A model generated the notes under the pieces. The model did no database searches, had not been told where the DNA came from, and saw only the letters and a list, made by a program, of their open reading frames with translations. A DNA stretch of 64,000 bases from Synechococcus sp. HJ21-Hayes (GTDB taxonomy: Bacteria > Cyanobacteriota > Cyanobacteriia > PCC-6307 > Cyanobiaceae): contig NZ_JAGQBW010000013.1 of NCBI RefSeq assembly GCF_024345835.1, positions 28,028 through 92,027 on the forward strand, read 5' to 3'. The first letter of the stretch is position 1. Each line of letters begins with the position of its first letter. Of the stretch, positions 10,256 to 20,491 are shown piece after piece. The position numbers and the translations under genes were made by a program.

Positions 10256-10320
10256 TTCGCTCAGGTGCTGCCTCCTGGCCGAGGTGCCCCTGCCGTTCCC
10301 TTCACCTCGTACCTGCGCTC

Positions 10321-10674
10321 ATGTCTGACGCCTCCAGCCCTTCAGCCAGCGACAGCCTTGAGGTGATCCGCAAGTTCGCTGAGACCTACGCCCAGCGGAC
10401 TGGTACTTATTTCTGCAGCGATCCCGGGGTCACGGCTGTGGTGCTCGAGGGCTTGGCTCGCCACAAGGATGAGTTGGGTGGGGCCCTGTGTCCCTGCCGC
10501 CATTACGAGGACAAGGAAGCTGAGGTGTCCCAGGCCTTCTGGAACTGCCCCTGTGTGCCCATGCGTGAGCGCAAGGAGTGCCATTGCATGCTCTTCCTCA
10601 CCGAGGAGAACCCTTTCCGCGGTGAGAAGCAGACCATCACGCTTGAAGAAGTTAAAGCCCTTACTGCCGGCTGA
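10321..10674 (+). CDS. ftrC: Ferredoxin-thioredoxin reductase catalytic chain
   Basis: 117 residues. The FTR catalytic subunit uses a [4Fe-4S] cluster and a redox disulphide to pass electrons from ferredoxin to thioredoxin, so light controls enzyme activity. All diagnostic cysteine motifs are present: LCPCRHY, then NCPCVPM, then ECHCMLF, plus YFCSD near the N-terminus. It sits 11 bases before sufB, so it appears to be the first gene of the suf operon. The variable subunit (ftrV) is not in the window. Confidence 0.96.
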   Translation: MSDASSPSASDSLEVIRKFAETYAQRTGTYFCSDPGVTAVVLEGLARHKDELGGALCPCRHYEDKEAEVSQAFWNCPCVPMRERKECHCMLFLTEENPFRGEKQTITLEEVKALTAG

Positions 10675-10685
10675 CGGCGAATCCG

Positions 10686-12128
10686 ATGAGCACTGCACAG
10701 GCCGTTGGTGATCTGGTGAGTCAGCCGTACAAATACGGCTTTGTCACCGATATTGAAACCGAAAAGATCGCCAAGGGCCTCAGTGAGGACGTGGTGCGTC
10801 TGATCTCCAGTAAAAAGCAGGAGCCGCCGTTCCTGCTGGAGTTCCGTCTCCGTGCCTATCGGCAGTGGCTGCAGATGCAGGAACCCGACTGGGCGACCCT
10901 GGGCTATCCGCCCATTGACTATCAGGACATCATTTACTACGCGGCTCCCAAGCAGCAGGACAAGAAAACCAGCCTCGACGAGGTGGATCCCAAGTTGCTG
11001 GAGACCTTCGACAAGCTTGGTATTCCTCTCAGTGAGCAGAAGCGCCTGTCCAATGTTGCCGTGGATGCTGTTTTTGACAGCGTTTCGATTGCGACCACCT
11101 ATAAAGAGAAACTGGCTGAACATGGCGTCATTTTCTGCTCCATCAGCGAAGCGGTGAAGGAGTACCCTCCGCTGATTGAGCGTTATCTCGGCACTGTTGT
11201 GCCGATTACCGATAACTACTTTGCGGCGCTGAACTCGGCGGTGTTCAGCGATGGGTCCTTTGTGTTCATCCCCAAGGGCGTGGATTGCCCCATGGAGCTG
11301 TCCACCTACTTCCGCATCAACTCTGGCGATACCGGCCAGTTTGAGCGCACCCTGATCGTGGCTGAAGAAGGGGCGTCTGTGAGCTATTTGGAGGGGTGTA
11401 CAGCTCCGATGTTCGATACCAACCAGTTGCATGCGGCGGTGGTTGAGTTGGTGGCCCTCGATGATGCATCGATCAAGTACTCAACCGTCCAAAACTGGTA
11501 TGCCGGAGATGAGAACGGCGTGGGTGGTATCTACAACTTTGTGACCAAGCGCGGTCAGTGTCGCGGTGACCGCAGCAAGATCAGCTGGACCCAGGTGGAA
11601 ACTGGCTCCGCTATCACTTGGAAATATCCCAGCTGTGTGCTGCAAGGTGCCGAATCAGTGGGTGAGTTCTATTCCGTGGCCCTCACTAATCATCGGCAGC
11701 AGGCAGATACAGGTACCAAGATGATTCATGTGGGGCCGCGCACCCGCTCCACGATTGTGAGCAAGGGTATCAGTGCCGGTCGTTCTGCTAATAGTTATCG
11801 CGGCCTGGTTCAGATGGGGCCGAAGGCGGTGGGCGCCAAGAACTACAGCCAGTGCGATTCGATGTTGATCGGTGATCAGGCCGCCGCCAACACCTATCCC
11901 TACATTCGTTCCCAGCAACCCCAAGCGGCTGTCGAGCATGAGGCGAGCACCTGCCGCATCTCTGAGGATCAGTTGTTCTATCTCCAGAGCCGTGGCATTG
12001 GCTTTGAGGAGGCTGTGTCGATGATGGTGAGTGGCTTCTGCCGCGACGTTTTCAATCAGCTCCCCATGGAGTTTGCTGCTGAAGCCGATAAGCTTCTGGC
12101 CCTGAAGTTGGAAGGCTCTGTGGGTTAG
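10686..12128 (+). CDS. sufB: Fe-S cluster assembly scaffold SufB
   Basis: 480 residues. SufB is the scaffold of the SufBCD complex on which Fe-S clusters are built from sulfur supplied by SufS. The family block YLEGCTAP with its essential Cys, the segment [14 protein letters not shown], and the C-terminal [15 protein letters not shown] are all present. The start is the ATG at 10686. Codon use is less GC-rich than in neighbouring genes, which is common in highly expressed core genes. Confidence 0.97.
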   Translation: MSTAQAVGDLVSQPYKYGFVTDIETEKIAKGLSEDVVRLISSKKQEPPFLLEFRLRAYRQWLQMQEPDWATLGYPPIDYQDIIYYAAPKQQDKKTSLDEVDPKLLETFDKLGIPLSEQKRLSNVAVDAVFDSVSIATTYKEKLAEHGVIFCSISEAVKEYPPLIERYLGTVVPITDNYFAALNSAVFSDGSFVFIPKGVDCPMELSTYFRINSGDTGQFERTLIVAEEGASVSYLEGCTAPMFDTNQLHAAVVELVALDDASIKYSTVQNWYAGDENGVGGIYNFVTKRGQCRGDRSKISWTQVETGSAITWKYPSCVLQGAESVGEFYSVALTNHRQQADTGTKMIHVGPRTRSTIVSKGISAGRSANSYRGLVQMGPKAVGAKNYSQCDSMLIGDQAAANTYPYIRSQQPQAAVEHEASTCRISEDQLFYLQSRGIGFEEAVSMMVSGFCRDVFNQLPMEFAAEADKLLALKLEGSVG

Positions 12129-12196
12129 GTCCCGCACTCTCTTCTCGCTCCTGTTCGGTTCGTCCCCCCGTCTGCGTTCCCTTTCGTTTCCCACCT

Positions 12197-13000
12197 GTGA
12201 TTCGCCCTGACGCCCCCGTTTTGCTTGAGATCAAGGATCTCCACGCCCGGGTTGAGGACAAGGCGATCCTCAAGGGCGTGAACCTCACAGTGCGCGCCGG
12301 TGAGATTCATGCCGTGATGGGCCGCAATGGCAGCGGGAAGAGCACCCTCTCCAAAGTGCTCGCCGGCCATCCGGCGTACACCGTCACCGCTGGTGTGGTG
12401 ACCTATCGCGGCCAGGATCTACTGGCTCTCGACCCTGAGCTGCGGGCCCGCATCGGCGTGTTTCTCGGGTTTCAGTACCCAGTGGAGATCCCTGGGGTGA
12501 GCAACCTGGAATTCCTGCGTGTGGCCACCAATGCCCGCCGTGCCGAACAGGGGGCCGAAGAGTTGGACACATTTGCCTTTGAAGATCTCGTTCGCGAGCG
12601 CCTCAAGGTGGTGCAGATGGATCCGGCTTTCCTCGATCGCAGCGTGAATGAGGGCTTCAGTGGTGGGGAAAAGAAGCGTAACGAGATTCTGCAGATGGCT
12701 CTCCTCGAGCCTCTCGTGGCGATCCTGGATGAAACGGATTCAGGCCTGGATATCGATGCCCTGCGCATCGTGGCGGGAGGCGTGAATCAGCTGGCCAACG
12801 CGGACAACGCCACGGTGTTGATCACCCACTACCAGCGCTTGCTCGATGCCATCACCCCTGATTACGTGCACGTGATGGCGGCGGGTCGCATTTTGCGTAC
12901 AGGTGGCAAAGAGCTCGCCCTTGACCTGGAGGAGCGCGGTTACGACTGGGTGGATCAGGAGCTGGCTGCCCAGGCTCCCGTTCCCCTGGAGGTGGCCTGA
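12197..13000 (+). CDS. sufC: Fe-S cluster assembly ATPase SufC
   Basis: 267 residues, the ABC-type ATPase that drives conformational change in SufBCD. Walker [10 protein letters not shown], signature [10 protein letters not shown] (the SufC-specific form) and Walker [14 protein letters not shown] are intact. The start is GTG at 12197. The stop overlaps the sufD start as TGATG, so translation is coupled. A 68-base spacer separates it from sufB. Confidence 0.97.
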   Translation: MIRPDAPVLLEIKDLHARVEDKAILKGVNLTVRAGEIHAVMGRNGSGKSTLSKVLAGHPAYTVTAGVVTYRGQDLLALDPELRARIGVFLGFQYPVEIPGVSNLEFLRVATNARRAEQGAEELDTFAFEDLVRERLKVVQMDPAFLDRSVNEGFSGGEKKRNEILQMALLEPLVAILDETDSGLDIDALRIVAGGVNQLANADNATVLITHYQRLLDAITPDYVHVMAAGRILRTGGKELALDLEERGYDWVDQELAAQAPVPLEVA

Positions 13001-14241
13001 TGGCGGCCAGCCTCACGGCTCCCATGGCGCTGGCCGACTGGACCCGCCAGTGGCTCAATGGTCTGCCCGTTGCAGACGGGCCGCTGGCTGCCGTGCAACA
13101 GCGTGGCCGAGAGGCCCTGGCTGAACTTCCCGTGCCCTCCAGTCGTCAGGAGGACTGGCGCTTCACTGACCTGGGTCTGCTCGCGGGGCTTGACGCCACC
13201 TTGGCCTGCTCTCCGAGTGATGCTGGCCTCCCACCAGCCGCCCCTGGTGTCCTGCGGCTGGTGCTGGATGGCCGTAGTGATCCCCTGGCGGGTGTCGTAC
13301 TGCCAGCGGGGCTTGCACCGCTGAGCGATTCCGAACTCGCCCAGGCCTTGGGCCACACCTTGGCCGCTACTGCCTGCGAGCACCACTGGCCTGTTGAACT
13401 CAACCATGCGGCCGCCCAGCAGGTGTTGGCCCTGCGGGTGGCGAGCCGCTCCTGCCTCACCTTGGAGCTGGTGAGCATGCAGGCGGCGGGCCTGTTGCCC
13501 CTGCGGGTGTTGTTGGTGTTGGAGGAGAAGGCCGAGCTTGAGCTCTGTCAGTTCGCCGGCGCCGGTGGTGCAGGTCTCACCAGCCTGGTGTTGGAGGCCC
13601 ATCTGGGCCGTGGTGCCCGCTTGACTCACGGCGTGGTGGCCCTGGGACGCAACGATGCCGCCCTGCTGGCCCACCTGGCCATCGAGCAGGAGCCGGAGAG
13701 TTCCGCCACCCTCGCCACGGTGGCTGCGGGTTGGGGCCTGGCTCGCTTCGAGCCCCGCATCCGCCAGGTGGATGGCAGTGCCTCCACCACGCTGAGGGGG
13801 CTGCAGGTGGTTGATCATCGACAGGTCGCCGACACCCACAGCCATATCAGCTTTTCCGGCCCGGAAGGGCAGCTCGATCAGCTGCACAAGGCCGTGGCTG
13901 CCGGCCAGGGGCGCAGTGTGTTCAACGGCGCTGTGCGTGTGCCCAGGGAAGCCCAGCGCACCAATGCCGCCCAGCTCAGCCGCACCCTGCTCCTCTCCGA
14001 TCGCGCCCGGATCGACACCAAGCCGGAGCTGGAGATCGTGGCTGACGATGTGAAGTGTGCCCACGGGGCCACCGTGAGTTGCCTGCAGACCGACGAGCTC
14101 TTCTATCTGCAGAGCCGCGGCATTGCGGCTGATCAGGCTTCAGCCCTGCTCAAGCGGGCCTTCTGCGAAGAGGTGCTTCGGGACCTGCCCGGCGCCGCCC
14201 GCCAGTGGTGCCGCTTCGAACATCTCCTGGCATCGGTATGA
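13000..14241 (+). CDS. sufD: Fe-S cluster assembly protein SufD
   Basis: 413 residues. SufD is the SufB paralogue that completes the SufBC2D scaffold. The N-terminal recognition motif PVPSSRQEDWRFTDL is clear. The C-terminal beta-helix holds VKCAHGATVSCLQTDELFY, including the conserved His of the SufBD domain, and the ending QSRGI parallels that of SufB. It is coupled by overlap to sufC upstream and sufS downstream. Confidence 0.95.
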   Translation: MAASLTAPMALADWTRQWLNGLPVADGPLAAVQQRGREALAELPVPSSRQEDWRFTDLGLLAGLDATLACSPSDAGLPPAAPGVLRLVLDGRSDPLAGVVLPAGLAPLSDSELAQALGHTLAATACEHHWPVELNHAAAQQVLALRVASRSCLTLELVSMQAAGLLPLRVLLVLEEKAELELCQFAGAGGAGLTSLVLEAHLGRGARLTHGVVALGRNDAALLAHLAIEQEPESSATLATVAAGWGLARFEPRIRQVDGSASTTLRGLQVVDHRQVADTHSHISFSGPEGQLDQLHKAVAAGQGRSVFNGAVRVPREAQRTNAAQLSRTLLLSDRARIDTKPELEIVADDVKCAHGATVSCLQTDELFYLQSRGIAADQASALLKRAFCEEVLRDLPGAARQWCRFEHLLASV

Positions 14242-15536
14242 CCAGCACCGTGCCCGCCCATGAGCTGCGCCCTGCCCTCGAGGTGGCGGAAGCCCCGAAC
14301 CTGGCGGCGCTTACCCGTCCAGACTTTCCTTTGCTGGCCCAGACCGCCTGCCTGGGGCAGCCCCTGATCTACCTCGATCACGCCGCCACCAGTCAGAAGC
14401 CGCGGCAAGTACTCGAGGCGCTCCAGCACTACTACGACCATGACAACGCCAACGTGCACCGCGGAGCTCACCAGCTGAGTGCTCGGGCCACCGAGGGGTT
14501 TGAAGGGGCCCGGGCCAAGACCGCTGCCTTCGTGGGGGCGGCGTCGGCCAACGAGATTGTGTTCACCCGCAACGCCAGCGAAGCGATCAATCTGGTGGCC
14601 CGCAGTTGGGGTGAGGCGAACCTCCAGGTCGGTGATGAGGTGCTGCTCACCGTGATGGAGCACCACAGCAATCTGGTGCCCTGGCAGCTGTTGGCGGCCC
14701 GCACGGGTTGCGTGTTGCGTCATGCGGGCCTCACGCCCTCCGGTGAGCTCGACCTTGAAGATCTGCGCAGCAAGCTGAATGAGCGCACCAAGTTGGTGAG
14801 CTTGGTGCAGGTGAGCAACACGCTCGGCTGCCTCAACCCGATCCCGGCGATTGCCGCCCTAGCCCACGGGGCTGGGGCGCTGTTGCTGGTGGATGCCTGC
14901 CAGAGCCTGCCCCACCTGCCCATTGATGTGGCCCAGCTGGGTGCTGATTTTCTGGTGGGAAGTTCCCACAAACTCTGCGGTCCCACCGGCATGGGCTTCC
15001 TGTGGGGCAGGGAAACGCTGCTGGAGGCGATGCCGCCTTTTCTGGGCGGTGGCGAAATGATCCAGGACGTCTACCTGGATCACAGCACCTGGGCGGGGTT
15101 GCCCCACAAGTTTGAGGCCGGCACCCCGGCCATCGGTGAAGCCATCGGTATGGGGGCGGCCCTGGACTACCTCGAGACCATTGGTGTGGATCGCATCCAT
15201 GCCTGGGAGCAGCAGCTCACCCGCCAGCTGTTTCATCGCCTTCAGGCGATCGATGGTCTGCAGATCCTGGGCCCCACCCCCAAACAGCAACCGGATCGCG
15301 GTGCCCTGGCGGCCTTCCACGTGGAGGGTGTGCACGCCAATGACATCGCGGCCCTGCTCGATTCAGCCGGCATCTGCATCCGTAGTGGTCACCACTGCAC
15401 CCAGCCCCTGCACCGCCACTACGGCCTCAGTGCGTCAGCCCGGGCCAGCCTCAGTTTCACCACCACCCCTGAGGAGATCGATCGGTTTGCCGATGAGCTC
15501 CAGAGCAGCATTCAGTTCCTGCGGGAGCACAGCTGA
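14238..15536 (+). CDS. sufS: Cysteine desulfurase SufS
   Basis: 432 residues, a group II PLP-dependent cysteine desulfurase that releases sulfur from cysteine for the SufBCD scaffold. The PLP lysine is in GSSHKLCGPTGMGFLWG. The catalytic Cys lies in RSGHHCTQP. The start YLDHAATSQKP and the NVHRGAHQLS segment are typical. I choose ATG 14238, which overlaps the sufD stop (ATGA). SufE is not in the window. Confidence 0.96.
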   Translation: MTSTVPAHELRPALEVAEAPNLAALTRPDFPLLAQTACLGQPLIYLDHAATSQKPRQVLEALQHYYDHDNANVHRGAHQLSARATEGFEGARAKTAAFVGAASANEIVFTRNASEAINLVARSWGEANLQVGDEVLLTVMEHHSNLVPWQLLAARTGCVLRHAGLTPSGELDLEDLRSKLNERTKLVSLVQVSNTLGCLNPIPAIAALAHGAGALLLVDACQSLPHLPIDVAQLGADFLVGSSHKLCGPTGMGFLWGRETLLEAMPPFLGGGEMIQDVYLDHSTWAGLPHKFEAGTPAIGEAIGMGAALDYLETIGVDRIHAWEQQLTRQLFHRLQAIDGLQILGPTPKQQPDRGALAAFHVEGVHANDIAALLDSAGICIRSGHHCTQPLHRHYGLSASARASLSFTTTPEEIDRFADELQSSIQFLREHS

Positions 15537-15554
15537 GGGGCGGCAGCCATTCCC

Positions 15555-16286
15555 TCAGGCCGCTTGCAGAACGGCCATGGCCTCGGCTTGGTGAGTTCCC
15601 TGCCAGGCCCAGTGCCAGCGCCAGCCGGCCGCTTCTGCAGCCGCGGCGATCGCGGCGCGGTCGGCGGGGATGTCGAAGCCCCTCAGATGGCTGATCACGT
15701 GCTCTTGCTGCTCGGTCGTGAGCTGGGGCCAGCCCTGCTGGATGCGCTGGGTGTATCGCGCCACGTAGGCCTCCCGGCTCTCCCCGGGTTCGCGAAACAC
15801 ATCAACCCAGACGAACAGGCCGCCGGGGCTCATCCGCTTCCGCGCCGCCTGCAGAAATGTCAGCTTGGCGGGATCGTCCAGGTGGTGGATCGCAAAGGCC
15901 GAATGCAGGATGTCGGTGGTTGCCGGTGCTGCACCGGCTGCAGTGCCACCATCCAGATCGCCCCGGGCCCAGGCCAGCAGATCGCCCTCCAGCCAGTGGG
16001 TGGTGTAGGCAACGCTCCCCAGGGCCTGCTGTGCCATCGGCAGCACCACCGCCGCCTGATCGAGGCCGGTGTAGGCGCCCAGGGGCAGCCGCTGCAGCAG
16101 CGGTGCCAGCAGGGCCAGGTCGCCGCAGCCCAGGTCCACCAGCCGTGGGGCGGAGGCGTCCGCAGGGCGAGCGGCCAGCCAGGCGTCGATGGCCGTGGCT
16201 GTGGCGTTGGCCACGGCCCGATGCTCCATCAGGTCGTGCTCAACCACCGCTCGATAGGAGCTCCACTGCCGCTCGAAGAAATCCAT
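15555..16286 (-). CDS. Class I SAM-dependent methyltransferase
   Basis: About 243 residues. Motif I is VDLGCGDLALLAPLL, followed by the GLDQAA acidic loop and later LHSAFAIHHLDDPAKL, a normal Rossmann methyltransferase fold. The substrate is unknown. I start at ATG 16286 (MDFFERQWSSY), preceded by a GAGG at suitable spacing; a GTG one codon earlier is equally possible. It lies 49 bases after the truncated aldo/keto reductase gene on the same strand. Confidence 0.85.
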   Translation of the reverse strand: MDFFERQWSSYRAVVEHDLMEHRAVANATATAIDAWLAARPADASAPRLVDLGCGDLALLAPLLQRLPLGAYTGLDQAAVVLPMAQQALGSVAYTTHWLEGDLLAWARGDLDGGTAAGAAPATTDILHSAFAIHHLDDPAKLTFLQAARKRMSPGGLFVWVDVFREPGESREAYVARYTQRIQQGWPQLTTEQQEHVISHLRGFDIPADRAAIAAAAEAAGWRWHWAWQGTHQAEAMAVLQAA

Positions 16287-16335
16287 CACCCCTCGGCTGG
16301 TGCCGCCATCCTCCTGGAGCAGGGTGGCGGGGGGC

Positions 16336-17214
16336 TCAGCCGGGTTCGTCCCACAGGGTCTTGCGGCTGTAGGGCCCACCCGGCAGCTCCCAGAAGCTGC
16401 CATCTACAAAGCGGTGCTGCCGGTCCAGGCCGGCGATCTGGGCCAGCTCGGGCGGGGTGAGCTGCAGCTGGGCGGCGGCCAGGTTGGCGGCCAGCCGCTC
16501 GCGTTGCACCGACTTGGGAATCACCGCCGTGCCTGTGGCGATGCCCCAGGCCAGCAGCACCTGGGCGGGGCTGGCCCCATGGGCCGCGGCGATCTGGCTA
16601 ATCACCGGTTCGCTCAGCAGCGGTGTGGGTCCGCCTGCCGCTGGTGAGCCCAGGGGTGAGTAGGCCGTGATGGCGATGCCCTCGCGGCGGCAGAAGGCCA
16701 GCAGATCGTTTTGCTGCAGCCAGGGGTGACGTTCCACCTGGTTCATCGCCGGCCTGATGTGGCAGCTGGCCAAAAGGCCCTCGAGCTTGCTGGCGCTGCA
16801 ATTGGACACCCCGATCTCACGCACCAGGCCCGCTTCCACCAGTACTTCCATGGCGGCCCAGGTGGCGCTCAGGGGCAGTTGTCCCAGGGCGATCTGGTCG
16901 GTTGCGCTGCTGGGCATCAGCACGCCATGGCGGTGCACCACCGGCCAGTGGATCAGGTACAGATCCAGCTGCTCCAGCTGCAGGTTGGAGAGGGTCCGCT
17001 CCAGGGCCGGCCGCACCTGCTCAGGGGCGTGGTAGGCGTTCCAGAGCTGGGAGGTGATCCACAGCGCTTCCCGGTTCACGAGCCCGCTGGCCTGTCCGGC
17101 TGCCAGGGCGGCACCCACCTCGGCCTCGTTGCCATAGATCGAAGCGCAGTCGATGTGGCGCCGCTCTCCAGGGTGATCGCGGGGACGAAAGACACAGGGG
17201 CCAGCATGCTCAAG
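16336..17214 (-). pseudogene. Aldo/keto reductase, N-terminally truncated
   Basis: The frame encodes an AKR barrel from RRHIDCASIYGNEAEVG (catalytic Asp and Tyr) through LYLIHWP (catalytic His region) and AITAYSPLGSP to the C-terminal VIPKSV. The first strand, with the usual GLGTW motif, is missing: above the Asp the frame reads 20-odd unrelated codons and then meets a stop at 17215-17217. The only ATG/GTG/TTG in frame upstream of the barrel is a GTG at 17118, which lies after the catalytic Asp and Tyr. The gene therefore looks decayed at its 5' end, unless an unusual start is used. The remainder is intact and ends four bases short of nothing essential. Confidence 0.65.
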
Positions 17215-17254
17215 TTACTACCACCATGTTGCGCTCAGTGGTCGTGCATGTGGC

Positions 17255-18664
17255 TCACAGCTGCTGCACCGCGGCGGCAGCCCGCTCGCCGGCCTCGATC
17301 GCCCCTTCGAAGTAGCCCGGCCAGCGTGGTGACATCTCGGTGCCGGCCCAGTGCACCCGGCCATGGGCCGCTGGGCCGGGTCCCCCCTGGTCGCCTGCCG
17401 CCAGGCGGGCGTGACTGGTCCAGGTGCCGGGGGTTACAAAGCTGGTGAAGGCCCCGCCGCTCCAGGGTTCGGCGTTCCAGGGCTGCTCGATCAGTTCCAG
17501 GGGCTTGGAGGCCTCGGGCCCCCAGTAGGCCACCAGGTCGTCCAGGATCCGCTGCTGGCGCTCCTGTGCCGGTAGCGCGCCCAGGCGCAGGGCCCGTTCG
17601 CCGGCCAGAAAGCTGGCCAAGACCGCGGGTTGCCCTTCTGGGGGGCTGCTGTCGGCGGTGAGTTCCAGGGCCGGCCGATCGCCGATGCCCAGGCCGTTGA
17701 GGCCCTGCTCGCGCCAGAAGGGGCGGGCGTACACGGCCAGCACTTTGGTCATGGCGCCCATCGGTGAGCGCTGCAGCAGGGCCCGGTGGGCGGCTGGCAG
17801 GGGTGGGTCCAGGTGGATGGCCAAGCGCAGCTGGGGTGGCACCGCCACGACCGCTGCCCGGGCCTGGTATTCGGGGCCGCCAGCGGTGACGACGGTGACG
17901 CAGCCCTCGCTCTGGCGGAGCGCCACGACCGCCTGCCCCAGCTGCACACAATCCGGATCGCCCGCCTGTAGGGCCTCAACCAGCAGCGGTGGCACCTGGC
18001 CCGCCCCGCCCCGCACCAGCCAGGCTTCGGGGCTCTCGGCCTGGGGTGCCACCGCCTGGCTCCAGGCCAGATGCAGGATCGAGGCCTCCCAGGGTTCAAA
18101 GCCGCCGGAGCCTCCCACCCGGCACAGCCACGCGAGCGGCAGCCGCGCCAGCTTGTGGTTGCTCCGTTCGGCCGCCCATTGGGCAACGCTGAGCCGATCC
18201 AGCCGCTTGGCGTCGGCGGTGCGCCACGGTTGCCGCGGGTCCACCTGGGCCACCAGTTGGGCAAAGGCCCTTTGGAGCTCCAGGGTGGCGGCCAGCTCGG
18301 CTGCGGGTAGATCGAGCTGCTGCGGCTCAAAGAACAACAGGCTCTCCCCAAAGCCAGGGGCCAGGGGGGCCTGCCGGGCTCGCCCCTGCCAGTGCAGGAC
18401 GCCGTCGCCGTCGTAGTGGCTCGGGTAGGTGTCGAGGGCCAGTTCGCCGAGCAAGGCCGCGAAGCGGTGGTGGCTGGCTCCACCCCACTGGCCGCCTAGA
18501 TCCACAACGCCACCGTTTTGGAGGCTTTGGCTGAACATGCGCCCTCCCACCCGCTCGCGGGCTTCCAGAACCCGCACGCGCAGGCCCTTCTGTTGCAGCC
18601 GCCTTGCCGTCACCAGCCCCGAGAGGCCGGCGCCCACCACCACCACGTCGACGGCAGTCACCAT
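17255..18664 (-). CDS. Flavin monoamine oxidase family protein
   Basis: 469 residues. The N-terminal FAD-binding motif VVVVGAGLSGLVTARRL and the following RERVGGRMFS segment are standard for amine oxidases. The C-terminal FAD block has VHWAGTEMSPRWPGYFEGAI. Members oxidise amines or act on amino acids or carotenoid-like substrates; which applies here is unknown. I use ATG 18664; a frame open for 50 codons above it is antisense to the divergent DUF1543 gene. Confidence 0.9.
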   Translation of the reverse strand: MVTAVDVVVVGAGLSGLVTARRLQQKGLRVRVLEARERVGGRMFSQSLQNGGVVDLGGQWGGASHHRFAALLGELALDTYPSHYDGDGVLHWQGRARQAPLAPGFGESLLFFEPQQLDLPAAELAATLELQRAFAQLVAQVDPRQPWRTADAKRLDRLSVAQWAAERSNHKLARLPLAWLCRVGGSGGFEPWEASILHLAWSQAVAPQAESPEAWLVRGGAGQVPPLLVEALQAGDPDCVQLGQAVVALRQSEGCVTVVTAGGPEYQARAAVVAVPPQLRLAIHLDPPLPAAHRALLQRSPMGAMTKVLAVYARPFWREQGLNGLGIGDRPALELTADSSPPEGQPAVLASFLAGERALRLGALPAQERQQRILDDLVAYWGPEASKPLELIEQPWNAEPWSGGAFTSFVTPGTWTSHARLAAGDQGGPGPAAHGRVHWAGTEMSPRWPGYFEGAIEAGERAAAAVQQL

Positions 18665-18671
18665 GGCACTG

Positions 18672-19238
18672 ATGCCCCTTCGCCCTGCGCTCACCTTGGC
18701 CAGCTCCAGCGCCAACGCCAGTTTGTTTCTGGTGGTGCTGGGCGGCCGCACGGCCCAGAGCACCATCGAGCTGCACGATGTGCGCTTCGTGGCCGGCTGC
18801 CGCATCGACGACACCCTGCCGGAGCTGCGGCGCCAGTGGTTCGGGAGGCGTGAGGGCTTGCACCTGGATGCCTACATGGCGGTGCGGGCGGTGGATGGCT
18901 GGGCGGTGCGCCTCGGGCGCGAGCCTGCCGCGCCCCGGCCCGAGCGGCTGTGGTTCGTGAACCTGGGCGCCTACCGTCCCGATTCCCTGGCCGAGCTGCA
19001 CCACTTCGGCCTAGTGGTGGCCCGATCCCCGCAGGCGGCCAAGGCGGCGGCCAAGCGGCAGTGGCTGGGTGGGGCCTTGCAGCAACACAAGGACGATCTG
19101 TGCGCCGTGGACGATTGTCTGGCGATTGAGCAGCTGGAGCTGTTGGGCGGTGAGCGCTGGCATGTGCAGCTGGAGCCCCACCCCGAGGGTCTGAGCCAGA
19201 GCCAGGTGCCGGATTGGTTCGGCTACCGGCCGATCTGA
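18672..19238 (+). CDS. DUF1543 domain-containing protein
   Basis: About 188 residues. The DUF1543 pattern is clear: LFLVVLGGRTAQSTIELHD, then a spacer and LHLDAYMAVRAVDGW. A second, weaker copy of the fold follows (LWFVNLGAYRPDSLAELHHF). The start is uncertain: ATG 18663 overlaps the divergent start codon, ATG 18672 is used here, and a TTG at 18696-18697 lies closest to the conserved region. Function is unknown. Confidence 0.82.
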   Translation: MPLRPALTLASSSANASLFLVVLGGRTAQSTIELHDVRFVAGCRIDDTLPELRRQWFGRREGLHLDAYMAVRAVDGWAVRLGREPAAPRPERLWFVNLGAYRPDSLAELHHFGLVVARSPQAAKAAAKRQWLGGALQQHKDDLCAVDDCLAIEQLELLGGERWHVQLEPHPEGLSQSQVPDWFGYRPI

Positions 19239-19378
19239 GCGGGGCGGCAGGGGTCGCTGTGGCGTCCGCGGCACTACGGCTTGGTGGACAGTCCTGTTCT
19301 GGCCCGTGCTGAAGGGCACCGGGCCGCCTGCGCGCCTCCAGGGATGATCAAGGGCAGATCCGCTTTCCTCCCGCAGCC

Positions 19379-20491
19379 ATGAATATCGACGGCAAGGCCT
19401 GGCGCACGATCTGGCTGGAGCCCGATGGCCGTTCGGTAGGCGTGATCGATCAGACCCGGCTGCCCCACCAGTTCACAACGCGCACCCTGCGCAGCTGTGA
19501 GGAAGCCGCCGACGCGATCCGCACGATGGTGGTGCGTGGTGCCCCGCTGATCGGCGTGACCGGTGCCTACGGGCTGATGTTGGCCCTGCAGGCCGATCCC
19601 AGTGATGGCTCCCTGGCAGCGGCCTTCGAGCAGCTCAATGCCACCCGGCCCACGGCAATCAACCTGCGCTGGGCCCTGGAGCGGGTGCGCACCAAGGTGC
19701 AGCCGCTGCCGCCGGCCGAGCGGGCCGAGGCGGCGAAGGCGGAGGCCGCGGCGATCGCCGATGAGGACGTGGCCATGTGCGAGGCCATCGGCGAGCACGG
19801 CCTGACGATCTTCCAGCAGCTGGCCGCTGCCCGGCCGGCGCAGCGGCAACAGGAGCCCTTCCAGGTGCTCACCCACTGCAACGCCGGCTGGCTGGCCACG
19901 GTGGACTGGGGTACGGCCCTGGCGCCGATCTACAAGGCCCACCGCGCCGGGCTGAACATCCATGTGTGGGTGGATGAAACGCGCCCCCGCAACCAGGGTG
20001 CCTCGCTCACGGCCTATGAGCTGGGCCGCGAAGGCGTGCCCCACACCGTGATTGTGGACAACGCCGGCGGCCACCTGATGCAGCACGGGCAGGTGGATGC
20101 GGTGATCGTGGGCACCGACCGCACCACCCGCAGCGGCGACGTGTGTAACAAGATCGGCACCTACCTCAAGGCTCTGGCCGCCCACGACAACGGCGTGCCG
20201 TTCTATGTGGCCCTGCCCGCTTCCACGATCGACTGGACCATCGCCGATGGCGTGGCCGAGATCCCGATCGAAGCCCGCGCTGCTGCCGAGGTGACCCACA
20301 TCCAGGGCCGCATCGCCAGCGGCCCCGCTGCCGGGGAGATCGCCAACGTGCAGCTCACCCCTGACGGTAGTGATGGGTTCAACCCCGCCTTCGACGTGAC
20401 CCCGGCCCGTCTGGTGACGGCCCTGATCACCGAGCGCGGCGTTGCAGCCGCCAGCGAGCAGGGCCTCCAGGGCCTGTACGGCAATGACTGA
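19379..20491 (+). CDS. mtnA: S-methyl-5-thioribose-1-phosphate isomerase (MtnA)
   Basis: 370 residues. MtnA converts 5-methylthioribose 1-phosphate (or 5-deoxyribose 1-phosphate in related shunts) to the ribulose form. The eIF2B-like fold has the N-terminal [19 protein letters not shown], the catalytic Cys in [12 protein letters not shown] and the catalytic Asp in [19 protein letters not shown]. The stop overlaps the start of a class II aldolase gene by eight bases, which points to a two-step pathway from the isomerised sugar phosphate by aldol cleavage. Confidence 0.95.
   Translation: MNIDGKAWRTIWLEPDGRSVGVIDQTRLPHQFTTRTLRSCEEAADAIRTMVVRGAPLIGVTGAYGLMLALQADPSDGSLAAAFEQLNATRPTAINLRWALERVRTKVQPLPPAERAEAAKAEAAAIADEDVAMCEAIGEHGLTIFQQLAAARPAQRQQEPFQVLTHCNAGWLATVDWGTALAPIYKAHRAGLNIHVWVDETRPRNQGASLTAYELGREGVPHTVIVDNAGGHLMQHGQVDAVIVGTDRTTRSGDVCNKIGTYLKALAAHDNGVPFYVALPASTIDWTIADGVAEIPIEARAAAEVTHIQGRIASGPAAGEIANVQLTPDGSDGFNPAFDVTPARLVTALITERGVAAASEQGLQGLYGND

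Noticed and set aside
17116..17118. GTG as the true start of the aldo/keto reductase
   Set aside because: It lies downstream of the catalytic Asp and Tyr; starting there would leave an inactive fragment, so I treat the gene as truncated.
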